In this document: positions 6,912-7,032 of the stretch, in pieces | Layout of the letters: each line of letters opens with the position of its first letter | Position numbering within the stretch: position 1 is the stretch's first letter | Assembly: GCA_030628975.1 (NCBI GenBank) | Contig: DAOVPZ010000055.1 | Coordinates: 1 to 7,032 of the forward strand | DNA: 7,032 bases | DNA from: Candidatus Cloacimonadota bacterium | Lineage (GTDB): Bacteria > Cloacimonadota > Cloacimonadia > JGIOTU-2 | Direction: 5' to 3' | Notes under the pieces: model-generated | Databases searched by the model: none | Told to the model about the DNA's origin: nothing | The model's input: the letters and a program-made list of their open reading frames with translations, nothing else | Translations under genes and position numbers: made by a program

Positions 6912-6989
6912 AGTCTCAATATATTTAGTATCTTATCAATAAAATTCGTGTAATTTTTTAGCAACAAATTTTTATTCTGCATTGAGACT
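6912..6989. repeat. Inverted repeat upstream of purA
   Basis: AGTCTCAAT (6912-6920) and ATTGAGACT (6981-6989) are perfect 9-base inverted arms separated by 60 bases of AT-rich DNA. They lie between purA and the possible plus-strand gene, so paired operator sites or a DNA loop are possible. The arms are too short, and the loop too long, for a confident RNA hairpin. Confidence 0.4.
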
Positions 6990-7009
6990 CTTTTATAAAG
7001 GCTATTCAA

Positions 7010-7032
7010 ATGACTAATTACAAATTTCTAAT
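7010..7032 (+). CDS. Possible start of a plus-strand gene (cut by right edge)
   Basis: An ATG at 7010 opens a frame reading MTNYKFL to the window end. It is preceded by AAAGG (6997-7001) with an 8-base spacer, the same arrangement as before the TPR gene. If real, it is divergent from purA across a roughly 210-base gap. Only seven codons are visible, so no function can be given and the call rests on the ribosome binding site. Confidence 0.3.

Noticed and set aside
6805..7009. Purine riboswitch upstream of purA
   Set aside because: I see no three-way junction or conserved loop sequences in this AT-rich stretch.

Overview
The window is AT-rich bacterial DNA. Nearly all of it is read on the minus strand, so gene order runs from the right end to the left: purA (adenylosuccinate synthetase), a small stand-alone ABC-type ATPase, a 1197-residue secreted TPR protein, and the 5' part of an MdlA/YheI-like ABC exporter half that runs off the left edge. 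A possible plus-strand gene begins in the last 23 bases. The organism is probably an uncultured Gram-negative-type bacterium. The TPR protein carries a Sec signal peptide and BamD/YbgF-style repeats, which suggests a periplasm. The low GC content, long TPR proteins and mix of clear and absent Shine-Dalgarno sites would fit an FCB-type lineage such as Cloacimonadota, but that placement is an impression and not proven here.

Layout: 1-725 is the ABC exporter N-terminus. 726-1104 is a 379-base gene-free gap filled by two diverged tandem copies of a four-hairpin module plus remnants of a third. 1105-4698 is the TPR gene. 4747-5382 is the ABC ATPase. 5383-5526 is a gap holding short tandem and inverted repeats. 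5527-6798 is purA. 6799-7009 is the purA upstream region, with a likely promoter and a widely spaced inverted repeat.

Functionally, purA is a housekeeping purine gene. The ABC ATPase and TPR genes are 48 bases apart and may be co-transcribed; no membrane partner for the ATPase is visible. The ATPase is unusual: Walker A and the signature are kept, but the catalytic Glu position is Asp and the switch His position is Arg. PurA keeps its main catalytic residues but differs at several normally invariant glycines and at a guanine-recognition lysine.

The most interesting structure is the hairpin module at 721-1040. In three of its four stems (1, 3 and 4) the two copies differ by substitutions matched on both arms, which implies that the folded form, or the palindrome itself, is maintained. 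No complete new defence or mobile system is visible.
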